From Paramoeba atlantica (taxonomy: Eukaryota; Discosea): a stretch of DNA of 64,000 nucleotides. This document shows, in pieces, positions 48,119 to 57,425 of this stretch; positions within the stretch are counted from its first letter, which is position 1; each line of letters begins with the position of its first letter. Location of the stretch: contig CDRNVI010000003.1 in the NCBI GenBank assembly GCA_977017575.1, positions 124,001-188,000 of the forward strand, written 5' to 3'. The notes beneath the pieces are model-generated. The model saw nothing but the letters and a program-made list of their open reading frames with translations. It was not told the origin of the DNA and made no database searches. The position numbers and the translations under genes are program-made.

Positions 48119-49076
48119 TCCCCCCCTTACTTAGCCCCCATTTTTTTGTCCAAAACCCGTACTTTGTGGTGAAGTAAGGGGGGTGGTGAAGTAAGGGGGG
48201 TGGTGAAGTAAGGGGGGTGAACAAATGATTCAAAGTTCGATCAATTTATAGTTCTCTCGGAAATCCTCAAATTATTGAAGTACACTATGCTATCGACATT
48301 GAGCATAATTTCCTTTTCTTGAATGTTGTAATACCTCGTGTTGCACATTCTATATTTTATGTTTCTTTTAGATTGTCCACGATGTCCCATGCGTTTTTAA
48401 GATTCACCCCATGAAAATTTCTGACATCGTAAAATTTAAATGATGTCGCAGAATATAACCTATTGAACACCAATTTAAATTTTAGAACTACAAGACGCTG
48501 TGGCGCAACTTTCTGACCAAAGCGATGATGAAACTGACATGGAAGAAAACCGTTCTGAATTAGAAATGGTTCAACGAATCTAAGTCATTCCGGATTGCTC
48601 CGATTGGTCACTGGCAAGCCAGATGGATTTGGAAGTTTCGAGGCCGAAGTCCTCTACCTGTTTTCGTTAGTACAAGGCGGCAACAACGTGCTGCTACCAA
48701 CCCGCTGCGTCGACGAACCCAAGACAATCTTCAAAAGTTATCATTCCTGCAGCTACGTAGCATTCCTGTAGCCGTTGACATTCCCCCCCGGAACGTTAAA
48801 CCGGACTGTGCTTTAAAGCCCCGGTATGACGGCGTCGTCTTCACTAAGAAAGTTGCACCAAGAACCTTTGTGCATCGATCTTTGTGCGCCATCTGTGCCC
48901 CCCCCCCTTGCAGACCCTCGCCTTACCCCGATGTAACGGTCGGCAGTGCAGTGCACCCCTCCGGCTGTGTAAAGAGGTGGTAAGTAGTGTGGGGAAAAAT
49001 CTGACACCCCCTTACTTCCCCACACGTCCAGTGACTAAATGTGGTGAAGTAAGGGGGGAGGCAAAGCAAGGGGGGG
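48119..49076. mobile_element. TA-flanked element with CCCCCCTTACTT ends, 958 bp
   Basis: TCCCCCCCTTACTTAGCCCC at the left; at the right GTGGTGAAGTAAGGGGGG and then CAAAGCAAGGGGGG, inverted. TA at 48117-48118 and 49077-49078. A segment at 48585-48815 recurs at 57.25-57.43 kb. A 45-bp unit at 48937-48980 is the inverse of the repeat at 59.9-60.1 kb. No intact frame. Confidence 0.65.
48167..48217. repeat. Perfect tandem repeat, 3 x 17 bp
   Basis: TGGTGAAGTAAGGGGGG three times without change, next to the left end of the 48.1 kb element, whose right end holds one inverted-terminus copy of the same unit (49042-49058). Confidence 0.9.
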
Positions 49077-49246
49077 TAACGGTAGTCTTAAGACAGACAG
49101 ATGAACATTATAAGCGTAATGTAAAAAGACCCATTTCCTAGCAGTGTCTGACAGTCGCTGGTAGTATCTTTTTACGACGTAATTGGTGAGCTCAAAAAGG
49201 TCGTTTACAGACCCTCCAGTTCATCTCTAGCCGAGCAAGTAGTTGA

Positions 49247-49975
49247 CTATTTGGATCGTATTTTTGTACCCTTCCAGTTCCAGAGTGCCACCGATTGGGG
49301 TAGCTTACTTATCTCAACTTCGCCCTCAAGACGAAAATTATTAATAAGAAAAATTTCGTATAATGTTGGTGGAAGCATAGAGAGATCCACGTGACCGGTA
49401 AAATTATTATTTCCCAGAGAAATGCTTCGCAAAGAGGCCGGAAGATGCGTTAAATCCAACGGCCCTGAGAACGCATTAAGTGCAATACTGAGGGTGCGTA
49501 TATCTCTTGGCAACAACGTCAAATCAGCCTCACCCGAAAGTACATTTCGCATTACATCAAAGGAAGAAAGCCGCTGAGGCAAATGACGAAACTCTATTCC
49601 TTGCTGAAAAAAGTTTTTGCGAATGCAGAAAAAATTTAGCACCTGAGGCAAAACCGTAACATCAACATTTCCTTGGAGATCACACCCGTTCGCCTCCATG
49701 ATTTCGGTGGTCTTGGGGAGATATTTCCATTGCAAAGTACCACACAAGGATGCTCCCACCCACCGAAGAGCACGTACTTGTGCATTGGTACTGCATGTGA
49801 TACCTTTCCATGTGCAAGCCGAAGTGCTCGAGTTCCAACTCGGATCTGGTCGCTGGACTTGGCTAATAAAATTCAATAAATCGTATTCCGGAGGCAAATC
49901 TGAACCTCGAACTTTTCCAGCCCTACACCTTTTGGAAAGTGCATCTCTCGACTGCGCGAAGACAATAATAAGCAT
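49247..49975 (-). CDS. Leucine-rich repeat protein with C-terminal cap
   Basis: The 242-aa member starts MLIIVFAQSRDALSKRCRAG; the hydrophobic start (MLIIVFA) is too short for a standard signal peptide. The cap is complete (SWNSSTSACTWKGITC). About seven repeats follow, and the last one (INNFRLEGEVEISKLP) leads to WNWKGTKI, the C-terminal cap motif. It is 286 bp downstream of another member on the same strand and borders the 48.1 kb element. ATG at 49975 is clear. Function unknown. Confidence 0.8.
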   Translation of the reverse strand: MLIIVFAQSRDALSKRCRAGKVRGSDLPPEYDLLNFISQVQRPDPSWNSSTSACTWKGITCSTNAQVRALRWVGASLCGTLQWKYLPKTTEIMEANGCDLQGNVDVTVLPQVLNFFCIRKNFFQQGIEFRHLPQRLSSFDVMRNVLSGEADLTLLPRDIRTLSIALNAFSGPLDLTHLPASLRSISLGNNNFTGHVDLSMLPPTLYEIFLINNFRLEGEVEISKLPQSVALWNWKGTKIRSK

Positions 49976-50261
49976 AAACTGACAGAATATGCAATGTTGT
50001 GTATTTTAGCACTAAAAAAAAAATTAAAAACAAGAATTTCTGGGGTTATTCCTGCGAAACGGTAAAAAGACCCCAAAAATCGAATTTTCGCTATCCACTT
50101 AAGAAAAAATGTAAATGCCAACATTGACTCATGTCTGCATGAGATACGAGTTATTCTTGTATAGTATAAACATTTCTAGGCCATTTTCATGAAATATAAG
50201 ACGTTAAAAAGATTTACACATCTCATCTACTTTCCGCGTCGTAATGATTTCCGCTTTTCAT

Positions 50262-51014
50262 TTACGTTGCTTCCCTTCCTTCTTGACGTTTACTTCGATA
50301 TTCACATATTTTTATGTAAGTTGCTTCAAAATCATCCTGGATTCCACTATCCCAAGACATATCGCTTAATGTGGCAGGAAGATAGTCATAGAATGCCTCT
50401 CCAAAAAGGTCCTCGTTATTCTGCAAACATAAGCACTCCAGTTTGTCCGGTAAACTAGAAAGATCCACCTCTTTACTGAAACGATTGTCTGAGAAGTTTA
50501 AGCATCGCAACTTCGCAGGGAGACCAACAAGACTCAAAGACCCTGAAAAGGCATTGTGCGAAACGTCAAGTTTTTCAATGGCGTAGGGAAGCAAGCTAAG
50601 GTCCAGCCAACCTGTTAGATGATTATGACACACATCTAAGCACTGGAGTTCGCGAGGTAAAGAGCCCAGACTAATGCTCCCAACCAAAAGATTATGTGAA
50701 AGGATGAGGTCTGTGAGTGACGCGGGTAAGTGTTCCCATACTAGGTATCCTCCAATCTGATGCTCTGCCCACTGTATGCGTGCAACCTGTTTCGTGCCAT
50801 CACACTCCACCCCAGTCCAATTACACGCTGCAACATGAGTGTCCCATGTGTCATGTCGGTTACTGACATTTCGAAGAAATTGATCTAGAAGGTATTCCCG
50901 AGGAAATGGGACGCCATGAGACTTTGCCCGACGAACCGAAGGCATAGGGGAGGGCAGTTCTGGAGCAGAATCATCACACGTTCGCAGGCAGGACAATTTA
51001 ATGCTATCTAACAT
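50262..51014 (-). CDS. Leucine-rich repeat protein with extended C-terminus
   Basis: From the ATG at 51014 (the longer frame starts TTG) there are 250 aa. The N-terminus has no hydrophobic leader or KRRR cluster but a basic SVRRAKSH stretch. The cap is complete (THVAACNWTGVECDG). About seven repeats follow, among them LECLCLQNNEDLFGEAF as the altered last repeat, then a tail of 35 residues (IQDDFEATYIKICEYRSKRQ) in place of the WxGTxI motif. Next to the 49.2 kb member, a probable tandem pair. Confidence 0.8.
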   Translation of the reverse strand: MLDSIKLSCLRTCDDSAPELPSPMPSVRRAKSHGVPFPREYLLDQFLRNVSNRHDTWDTHVAACNWTGVECDGTKQVARIQWAEHQIGGYLVWEHLPASLTDLILSHNLLVGSISLGSLPRELQCLDVCHNHLTGWLDLSLLPYAIEKLDVSHNAFSGSLSLVGLPAKLRCLNFSDNRFSKEVDLSSLPDKLECLCLQNNEDLFGEAFYDYLPATLSDMSWDSGIQDDFEATYIKICEYRSKRQEGREAT

Positions 51015-51361
51015 GTGAAACTTAAAGCAAAAAATACCCAAAAGACCTCAGCGACCTATTTAAGAAAATGAATTGTCCAAAGTAACGAATAGATCGCATG
51101 AGTAAAGACTTGACACTAAACTCTAAAACATACATGTATTTCGAAAGCTGTGGGAGGATCAATGCCATTTTTTAGAGAAATTATAGAAAAATAGCTCCAC
51201 TGTTTTACCAATAAAAAATAAATCAAAACAATGTACACATACAAAAAATGTATGATAATCTTGACGTCTAACTATTCATAGGTTCAAAATTATAAGCATT
51301 TTTAGAAGGGATCGAAACATTTCGCTTATCATCTCAATACCATTCGTTATTTCGCATGCCT
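51015..51361. other. Intergenic, 347 bp
   Basis: AT-rich; no gene, RNA or repeat seen. Confidence 0.55.
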
Positions 51362-52144
51362 CTATTTGTTGTGTTTCGCTTCCAGGCCAAGCTGTTTTGT
51401 CATCACCTCGATACTGTCTAACACCTTTGGCGTCTCAAAAACCGCATCGGGAATCTCTGCTCCACGAAACATAGATTCCATCAAGGAAGCCGCACCCCGG
51501 GGAGAGACTTCCCAGCCGAGAGTCTTTAGCAACTCCTCCGCCAGCATCTTGACCAGATCCAGGTTCGGAAGTACTACCTTTGAGTACTCATCATCGGGAT
51601 CCGCGAACAGCGGGTACTCCTGATCATCCACCTGAGTGGTACTCTGCTGCCCACTCTCGTCAAGAATAGGATAAGAGGTGAGGGCGTAGGCCTTGAGCAC
51701 GCGGTGCGGGTCCCCAAGGTGAGGGGGGAGAAAAACAGACATGGGTACATGTTTCTGTCGCGCCACCTCTCCTTTGAGGCGAATCACCTCAAGGGTGCGA
51801 CTGTCAACACTCTTCGCAAGCCACTGTGCAAGTTCTTGACGGATTCCCTCACGGCGTAGTATGGCTCGATAAACGGTTTCCATCGCAGCGTTGTCCCAAC
51901 CCTTACCAAAGAAGTACCGTCGCTGTGCGTGTTGATCGTTGTGGCTAGAAATGAGCGTGGAAGCAATTGAGAAACGGTGCAAACTTCTTCCAGAGATGAA
52001 ACGACGCATTTGCGGAGATAACATGCGAAATGTAAGGATACAATAATAAAAGAGTAGGAAAACGATGTCTCGAACTATGCTGCGCTGTTTTGATGTCCAA
52101 GGCGAAATATTTTGTATTTTTCTATGTGTATCCATAGAATTCAT
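51362..52144 (-). CDS. Unknown protein, probably mitochondrial
   Basis: The frame gives 260 aa from the ATG at 52144. A second ATG at 52024 would give 220 aa starting MLSPQMRRFISGRSLHRFSI, a good mitochondrial presequence (Arg, Ser and hydrophobic residues, no acids), and a pyrimidine-rich run directly precedes it, so I favour 52024 as the true start. The body has KGWDNAAMETVYRAILRREG, then a conserved-looking VPMSVFLPPHLGDPHRVLKA segment, and a helical C-terminus with LVKMLAEELLKTLGWEVSP. I do not recognise the family; a mitoribosomal or respiratory-complex subunit specific to the lineage is a reasonable guess, no more. Confidence 0.6.
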   Translation of the reverse strand: MNSMDTHRKIQNISPWTSKQRSIVRDIVFLLFYYCILTFRMLSPQMRRFISGRSLHRFSIASTLISSHNDQHAQRRYFFGKGWDNAAMETVYRAILRREGIRQELAQWLAKSVDSRTLEVIRLKGEVARQKHVPMSVFLPPHLGDPHRVLKAYALTSYPILDESGQQSTTQVDDQEYPLFADPDDEYSKVVLPNLDLVKMLAEELLKTLGWEVSPRGAASLMESMFRGAEIPDAVFETPKVLDSIEVMTKQLGLEAKHNK

Positions 52145-52319
52145 TCTTTTGTTCTAGTGCTGGCAAAAACCAGTGACTTTTTATTGTTCAACTTTTCGAA
52201 TTGTCGCATAATCAGAAAATCTGTTAGGCGTCAAGCAAGATCAAGCAAAAAGTAAAGAAAGCAAATGAGGATAAGTTAGTAGCAAGAGAATACTGATAAA
52301 AGATAATATCATCCACATT

Positions 52320-53930
52320 CTAGGGAACATGAGAATGCCACTCTAGATATTGATTAACCAAGTCTCGATCCACGCTAGGAAGATGGGTTTTGACTGAATG
52401 GAATATATCGGACACCGTTACAAGACGAGATTTTAAATCTGTTGAAGAGTCACTAATTCGATTTCTAAAATGTGACTTAGTGCTATTTCTGGAAGCTACC
52501 TCGTTCTCGTTTGAAGGAAGGTCATTATCTTGTAAAGTGTTTAAGAGAATAGCTCTACTCCACTCTCGTATCGGTGACATTGATGCATGCTGCCAAACGG
52601 TACGTAGATCGGAGAAACTGTATCCCTCAAGTAAGTCTGACGCTTCTATGAGACATTTCTCTGTGAAATGAGGCGCCCTTCGACGAAGAAACTCTATCCG
52701 GGCGTGTGCATCCGGTAGGGGTACATGAACCACCAACTCGAATCGCCTACGAAAGGCAGCATCAAGCTCCCATGGTAAATTTGTTGCCCCAAGAAATATC
52801 CCGATGCTACCTTCATTTAAAAAACTTTGCAATCGGACAAGAAACTCGGTCTTCACGCGTCGGAAACTTTCAGAATCTGAAGCTGTGGACCCTCCTCGGG
52901 TGGAGAATATTGCATCAATTTCATCCAAAAACATCATGGGACGCGGAATTCGCCGAAGTGCCAGAAACGCGGCGCGCACACCTTTTTCAGATTCCCCCAA
53001 CCATTTACTCAGAAAGTCAGACGCGGTGAGGGAAAGAAGAGTCATGTTTGCTTCTTTAGCTAGAGCGAGCGCAAGCATAGTTTTTCCAGTTCCGGGAGGA
53101 CCGTACAACAGAATAGAACGGGCAGGACGATAGTCACTTAGAGAGGACGGAACCGAAGTCTTGCATTTGACATTAGATTTCGTGACATTTTTTCCCGATA
53201 ATTTGCTCAAGGACGAGTAATTGCTGCTATTAATTCTAACTCCAGACCCGGAAGTGCATGTGTTCGAGTTGAATTCTTCAGTTCTATCACTTGGAACCAC
53301 GCATGCACCAAAGCTAACAAGTTCAGAGAAATGCAAAGGAAGAAGAACAGATTCAGCAAGCTCATTTTTTGCCTGCATATGACCAGCAATATCACACCAC
53401 GAGGTTTCTATTTTATTCGGCGATATTGCACCGTTTAAAATCTCCCGAACACACTTTTCAAGGTCACCTATACAGTGAGATTCGTCTCGCTTTTCAGCAT
53501 CAACCACAATGTCTTGACACAGAATCCTATCTCCTCGACCAGATTCCTTGATACTCGTAAATCCCACATTTGAATTATCGTGATGTTTTAAATGACGATC
53601 TACGATGCTGTTTATCTGACGAGAAATATCAAGGTACATTACGACAAACACAGGTGACTTTTCAAGCGTAGAAATTAGGCTTAGAGATTCTAGCGCTTTG
53701 TGGAGATGTTTAAACGCCAGATGTGAAGCGTATCCATCTTCTTGGTTGGAAGACTCTGCTGAATATATGGGTACACTTTTAGGTAAAACTGGCGATTCAT
53801 TGTTGAAGGCACTCTCATGCATTTTAACGAAAGGTTCCGCATCTAAGCTTTCCTTGGCGCTTAATAAAGCGATTGATGCACGCAAGAAGCTGAGTGCCTC
53901 ACGGCGGCGCTTTAGTAGCAGTTCTTCCAT
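52320..53930 (-). CDS. AAA ATPase of the Vps4/katanin/spastin clade
   Basis: From the ATG at 53930 (longer frame starts TTG) the protein has 536 aa. The AAA module has SWCDIAGHMQAKNELAESVL, Walker A GPPGTGKT (277-284), the WLGESEK pore region, Walker B MMFLDEIDA (332-340), sensor GATN (381-384) and the arginine fingers RRR (394-396). The C-terminus (HLPSVDRDLVNQYLEWHSHV) fits the Vps4-type last helix. This clade comprises ESCRT disassembly (Vps4) and microtubule-severing enzymes. An insertion of about 55 Ser/Asn-rich residues (209-268) separates the entry helix from Walker A. The N-terminal 110 residues are helical, perhaps an MIT-like domain. Katanin/fidgetin versus Vps4 cannot be settled by eye. 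Confidence 0.8.
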   Translation of the reverse strand: MEELLLKRRREALSFLRASIALLSAKESLDAEPFVKMHESAFNNESPVLPKSVPIYSAESSNQEDGYASHLAFKHLHKALESLSLISTLEKSPVFVVMYLDISRQINSIVDRHLKHHDNSNVGFTSIKESGRGDRILCQDIVVDAEKRDESHCIGDLEKCVREILNGAISPNKIETSWCDIAGHMQAKNELAESVLLPLHFSELVSFGACVVPSDRTEEFNSNTCTSGSGVRINSSNYSSLSKLSGKNVTKSNVKCKTSVPSSLSDYRPARSILLYGPPGTGKTMLALALAKEANMTLLSLTASDFLSKWLGESEKGVRAAFLALRRIPRPMMFLDEIDAIFSTRGGSTASDSESFRRVKTEFLVRLQSFLNEGSIGIFLGATNLPWELDAAFRRRFELVVHVPLPDAHARIEFLRRRAPHFTEKCLIEASDLLEGYSFSDLRTVWQHASMSPIREWSRAILLNTLQDNDLPSNENEVASRNSTKSHFRNRISDSSTDLKSRLVTVSDIFHSVKTHLPSVDRDLVNQYLEWHSHVP

Positions 53931-54049
53931 ATGCAATGATAAAGGCAATTCTTTGAATGCCTCATGTAAGCTTCTTTCATCTTAACTTCAGTTGGTAAAT
54001 TGCGAATGTAAGTCAACGACTTTAAGAATGCACCAAAATAATGTAATGT

Positions 54050-54668
54050 GCCCCCCACTTATAGTGCCGCGGTTTTCGACCAAACGGCACTATAAGTGAG
54101 GGGGGGGGTAGTGTTGCGGTGGTTGCATAACTACCGCTCTACCCTCGATTATTGAAAAAAAAGTGAACCAAAACAGTGAAAATATAAAGAGGAACACAGT
54201 AATATAATAGAAGAAAAAAATATAAAAGAGGGATCCGGTGGTCCAAAACTGAAAAATAGAAAAAAAATGGAGGGTCTAGGGGGGGTCCAAGGGAGGGGCA
54301 TACGTCGCGATCTTTTTTTTTCTTCAAATTTTTTGTTTTTCAAAATCGAGCGCAGGGAAGTGTTAGAGTATACCGCGGCGATGATCCGCCCCCCCACCTG
54401 GGGGTGACCCCCCTGGTACGCGCAGGAGGGGTCCGACGAGGTCAAAATTTCCGAAAGATTTGGGATGACCAAAAAAAATTAAAATATTATATTTCCAAAA
54501 TCGATTCCTAGAACGTATTTTAAGAGTTTGGGACCTCAGCTACCATTCTACGACGTTTTTTTCGACAGATTCGCCTCCTACCTCTAGTGGTATGGCATCA
54601 AAAATGGCCCCATTTCGGGGTAAAATTTCGCAATCTTTCAGATCGAGGGTGAAAAGTTTTCCACCCTC
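54050..54668 (+). repeat. Family A repeat, fullest copy (619 bp)
   Basis: Starts with the hairpin CCCCCCACTTATAGTGCCGC/GCGGCACTATAAGTG, then TTGCGGTGGTTGCATAACTA, GATTATTGAAAAAAAAGTGA, GGTGGTCCAAAACTG, a G-rich TCCA tract, CACCTGGGGGTGACCCCC, and GAGTTTGGGACCT. It ends TCAGATCGAGGGTGAAAAGT-TTTCCACCC. The order of blocks matches 18.5-19.0 kb and the shortened copy at 22.5 kb. No frame. Confidence 0.7.
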
Positions 54669-54702
54669 AATTAAATACACTATACAGTACAATTACACTG
54701 CT

Positions 54703-55112
54703 CCGCCTGTCAAAAATAAAGGAAAATTTAAATTCAGAAAAGGAAAATTCATTTTTTTATTTTCATTTTCCTTTATTTTTGATCAGGGTGGAGAAAATAT
54801 GAAGTATGGCGATGAAGTTGTGGAGCGGAGTCATAAAAACGTCATGTACTGGGAAAGTTCAAGATGATTTCGGTGTAAAGGGGAGACAATCTGACAATGT
54901 ATTACGTAGGAGTGAGCAGATAAAATAAGATAAAAATAAGATAAAAATTGGTCATCCAGTGCCATCAAAATCTTCATACTGTCCATTGCTTGGCGTCCAC
55001 TTGCACGCTCGATTCGCGCCTTTTTCGGAGGCGCCATAAAGGACAAAAAGAGGAAAAAGGAAAATATCAATCAAAATCCATTTTCCTTTATTTTTGGCCA
55101 GGGGAGTACACA
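54703..55112. repeat. Inverted-repeat segment with AAAATAAAGGAAAAT arms
   Basis: CTGTCAAAAATAAAGGAAAAT near 54707 is inverted as ATTTTCCTTTATTTTTGATC near 54765 and as ATTTTCCTTTATTTTTGGCC at 55080-55099. Probably a non-autonomous element; ends not defined. Confidence 0.45.
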
Positions 55113-55159
55113 GTAAATACAATTTTACTTTAGAAAGAACTTTATCAGAGAGGTACCAT

Positions 55160-55245
55160 GCATTACCTCATTACGAAATTTCTTCATTACGTTTTTTAGT
55201 CGAGTTTCTTCATTAAAATTTTCTTCATTACGCTTTAGTCGAGAA
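55160..55245. repeat. Imperfect tandem TTTCTTCATTACG units
   Basis: TTTCTTCATTACG and TTTTAGTCGAG alternate, about three degenerate units. Confidence 0.6.
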
Positions 55246-55778
55246 AAACAAGAAATGTACTACACATAAAATATGAGTTTTGTATTCATATTCCCAACTA
55301 AATATACACAATTCAAATTACTAGCGCAAAGATTACAAAATTGGTCAACCGTAATTAGATATTACCGGTGAAACGGTTATTAAGGATAAAAGTAATTAAG
55401 GCAGAACGGATTTAAAAATTAATTATTGCCTTAAATAAAGTTGCCTTAATTAAAGTGGAGCTGATAAAAACCCAAAACAGTTCTTATTTAAATATTGTCT
55501 TTTGTAGCATAAATATCACTTTTCTGCTCAAAGTGCTTAGTTTCCGATCATTTTTCATGTTTTTCGAACTTTTCTAGACGAGATTCGCCTGTTTCTCCTA
55601 CCTTTACGGTCTCCAACCAGTTCAACGTATGAGAGAAAAGCTAAAACGATCACTGAAAGGAGAAGAGACGGAATCATGAAATTAAATACATGTATTCCCA
55701 TTTTTTCCCCCAAAATGACTAAAAATTAATTATTGCCTTAATTAAAGCTGCCATAATTAAAGTTGCCTTAATTTTAAT
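55246..55778. other. AT-rich gene-free stretch
   Basis: Contains TTAATTATTGCCTTAA-type units at about 55422 and 55725 around the MITE at 55781. No gene seen. Confidence 0.5.
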
Positions 55779-55780
55779 TA

Positions 55781-55897
55781 CAGTGCGCCCAGTTAGTAAA
55801 GTCCCAAAAAACGGTTTTCCCAAATAGTAATTCTTTTTTTGTAGTTACCCAAAATCGGTGGTAACTACTAAAAAAACTTTACTATCTGGGCGCACTG
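55781..55897. mobile_element. TA-flanked miniature element, 117 bp
   Basis: CAGTGCGCCCAGTTAGTAAA at the left and TTTACTATCTGGGCGCACTG at the right, TA at 55779-55780 and 55898-55899. CAGT ends with TA duplication are classical Tc1/mariner features. Confidence 0.85.
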
Positions 55898-55899
55898 TA

Positions 55900-56183
55900 C
55901 CCTTAATTGAAGTTTCTACGGTAACCGTAAATAGAAAAAAATAGGTTATTTTTTGGGAATTCCCCACCTCAAAGTCTTCTCTTACACAGTGTTTCTCTGT
56001 ACACGGTGAATCACTGTCAACTGCGTGACGACCACTGTATAATTATTGTAAAAGTTTTATAAAACAAATACAAAAAAGGAAGAAGGAAGAATTCCTTCTA
56101 TTATGGGTATTTTCTTTTGCCATCTTTTAGAAAAATCATTCATCAGATAACAAACTCGTACCCATTTCTTGGATAACAAGTTT
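55900..56183. other. Spacer before the LRR gene
   Basis: No supported feature. Confidence 0.5.
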
Positions 56184-57029
56184 TTATAATGCGCATCGGG
56201 ATTGACATCTCTTGCATTGTAAGATAGGCCCTTGAGAGTTATACAAGTAGCGGGGAACAGTACCGTTATAAACGAACTGTTCAAAATGATTATTACGAAG
56301 AAGGATGCGATGAATCCCACATGCGGTATTGCCAATGGTCACATTTCCACTAAAATGATTAGACTCCAAATTCAACCTAACTAAGTTTGGTGGCAAATGA
56401 CTGAGGTCGATATTTCCGGAAAGTTCATTATTAGATAAGCACAGCTGAAAGCGTGAGATCGGCAGATTTGTCAAGTCCACATTCCCAGAGATGGCATTGG
56501 AGTCCAGATTCAGAAGTTCTAGAACAGGAGAAAGGCGCGTAAGCACAAGGTTTCCCGGATGTCCTGCTCCGAGATGGTTCTTTCCGGCTGCCAATTCTTT
56601 TAGAGATTTCGGTAGAAAACAGAAATCAAGTGACTGCGTAGTAAAATGATGGTTCTGAACATAAAATTTTTCTGTTGCACTAGGAATTGCAGAAAAATCA
56701 ATATCGCCTACTAAAAAATCCAAAGAGGTCCACGGATTGCAAATGCAGAGTTCAGTAATGGTAGAGGGGAGATATGACCAACTTAGGTTTCCACGAAGAC
56801 CCGATTGTTGCCAGTCCAGGGCAATAATCTGTTCATGCTCACTATTACACTTTACTCCAGCCCAAGAACATGTTGAAACCGATTCCTTCCATGTTCGTGG
56901 ACGGTTTTTTACGTATTGAACGAATCGGTGGAGCTCCATATCTTGCGACAGCACTGTGTGAGATACTTTACCCAATCGGCGTCGTTTGATAGGTGGCACT
57001 TCATCAGCGCAAATGGCTAGGGATAGCAT
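56184..57029 (-). CDS. Leucine-rich repeat protein with PPIKRRRLGKVS motif
   Basis: The 281-aa member starts MLSLAICADEVPPIKRRRLG; KRRRLGKVS is shared exactly with the 20.6 kb gene, yet here the cap is intact (KESVSTCSWAGVKC). About eight repeats follow, two of them longer than usual (around WTSLDFLVGDIDFSAIP and KNHLGAGHPGNLVLTRL). The tail ends CKRCQSRC, a cysteine-rich stretch absent from the other members, instead of the WxGTxI cap. Both sides are transposon debris. ATG at 57029 is clear. Confidence 0.8.
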   Translation of the reverse strand: MLSLAICADEVPPIKRRRLGKVSHTVLSQDMELHRFVQYVKNRPRTWKESVSTCSWAGVKCNSEHEQIIALDWQQSGLRGNLSWSYLPSTITELCICNPWTSLDFLVGDIDFSAIPSATEKFYVQNHHFTTQSLDFCFLPKSLKELAAGKNHLGAGHPGNLVLTRLSPVLELLNLDSNAISGNVDLTNLPISRFQLCLSNNELSGNIDLSHLPPNLVRLNLESNHFSGNVTIGNTACGIHRILLRNNHFEQFVYNGTVPRYLYNSQGPILQCKRCQSRCAL

Positions 57030-57254
57030 TGAAGGACACTAAAAGCAATGAAGAGCATAATAAATAGACAAAAAATACTTCTACAAATCTCTTCTACATT
57101 GCGATCGCAAGCAAGCGATAATTCTCAGCTCTCTGAGGTTTCCCCCAAAAAAAGTTAAAAAATAATTTTTTCAAAGCAGATTGACAAACCGTATTCTGAG
57201 AGCTTGGAAGCCCAGATACGATTCTATGATGTTTTTACGATGAGATACCTCCAA
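57030..57254. other. Leader and repeat flank
   Basis: CGTATTCTGAGAGCTTGGA at about 57190 recalls the GAGTTTGGGACC block of family A. Nothing further. Confidence 0.35.
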
Positions 57255-57425
57255 ATACAAATCATTCCTGATTGCTCCGAATGGTCCCTGGCAAGCCAGA
57301 CCCTTCACAGACAGATTTGGAAGTTTTTTCAAGGGGAGGATGTTAAAAAACGCATGGGACATCATAACGTTCCCCCTCGGAATGTTATCTAGCTACAGGA
57401 ATGTTAAACCGGACTGTGGTTTAGA
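57255..57425. repeat. Fragment of the 48.1 kb element family
   Basis: ATTCCTGATTGCTCCGAATG and CCTGGCAAGCCAGA, later GTTAAACCGGACTGTG, repeat the order at 48585-48815 with a few changes. Confidence 0.6.

Noticed and set aside
54831-55070. 79-codon minus-strand frame with MAPPKKARIERASG
   Set aside because: It lies inside an inverted-repeat element and has no recognisable domain; too weak to call.
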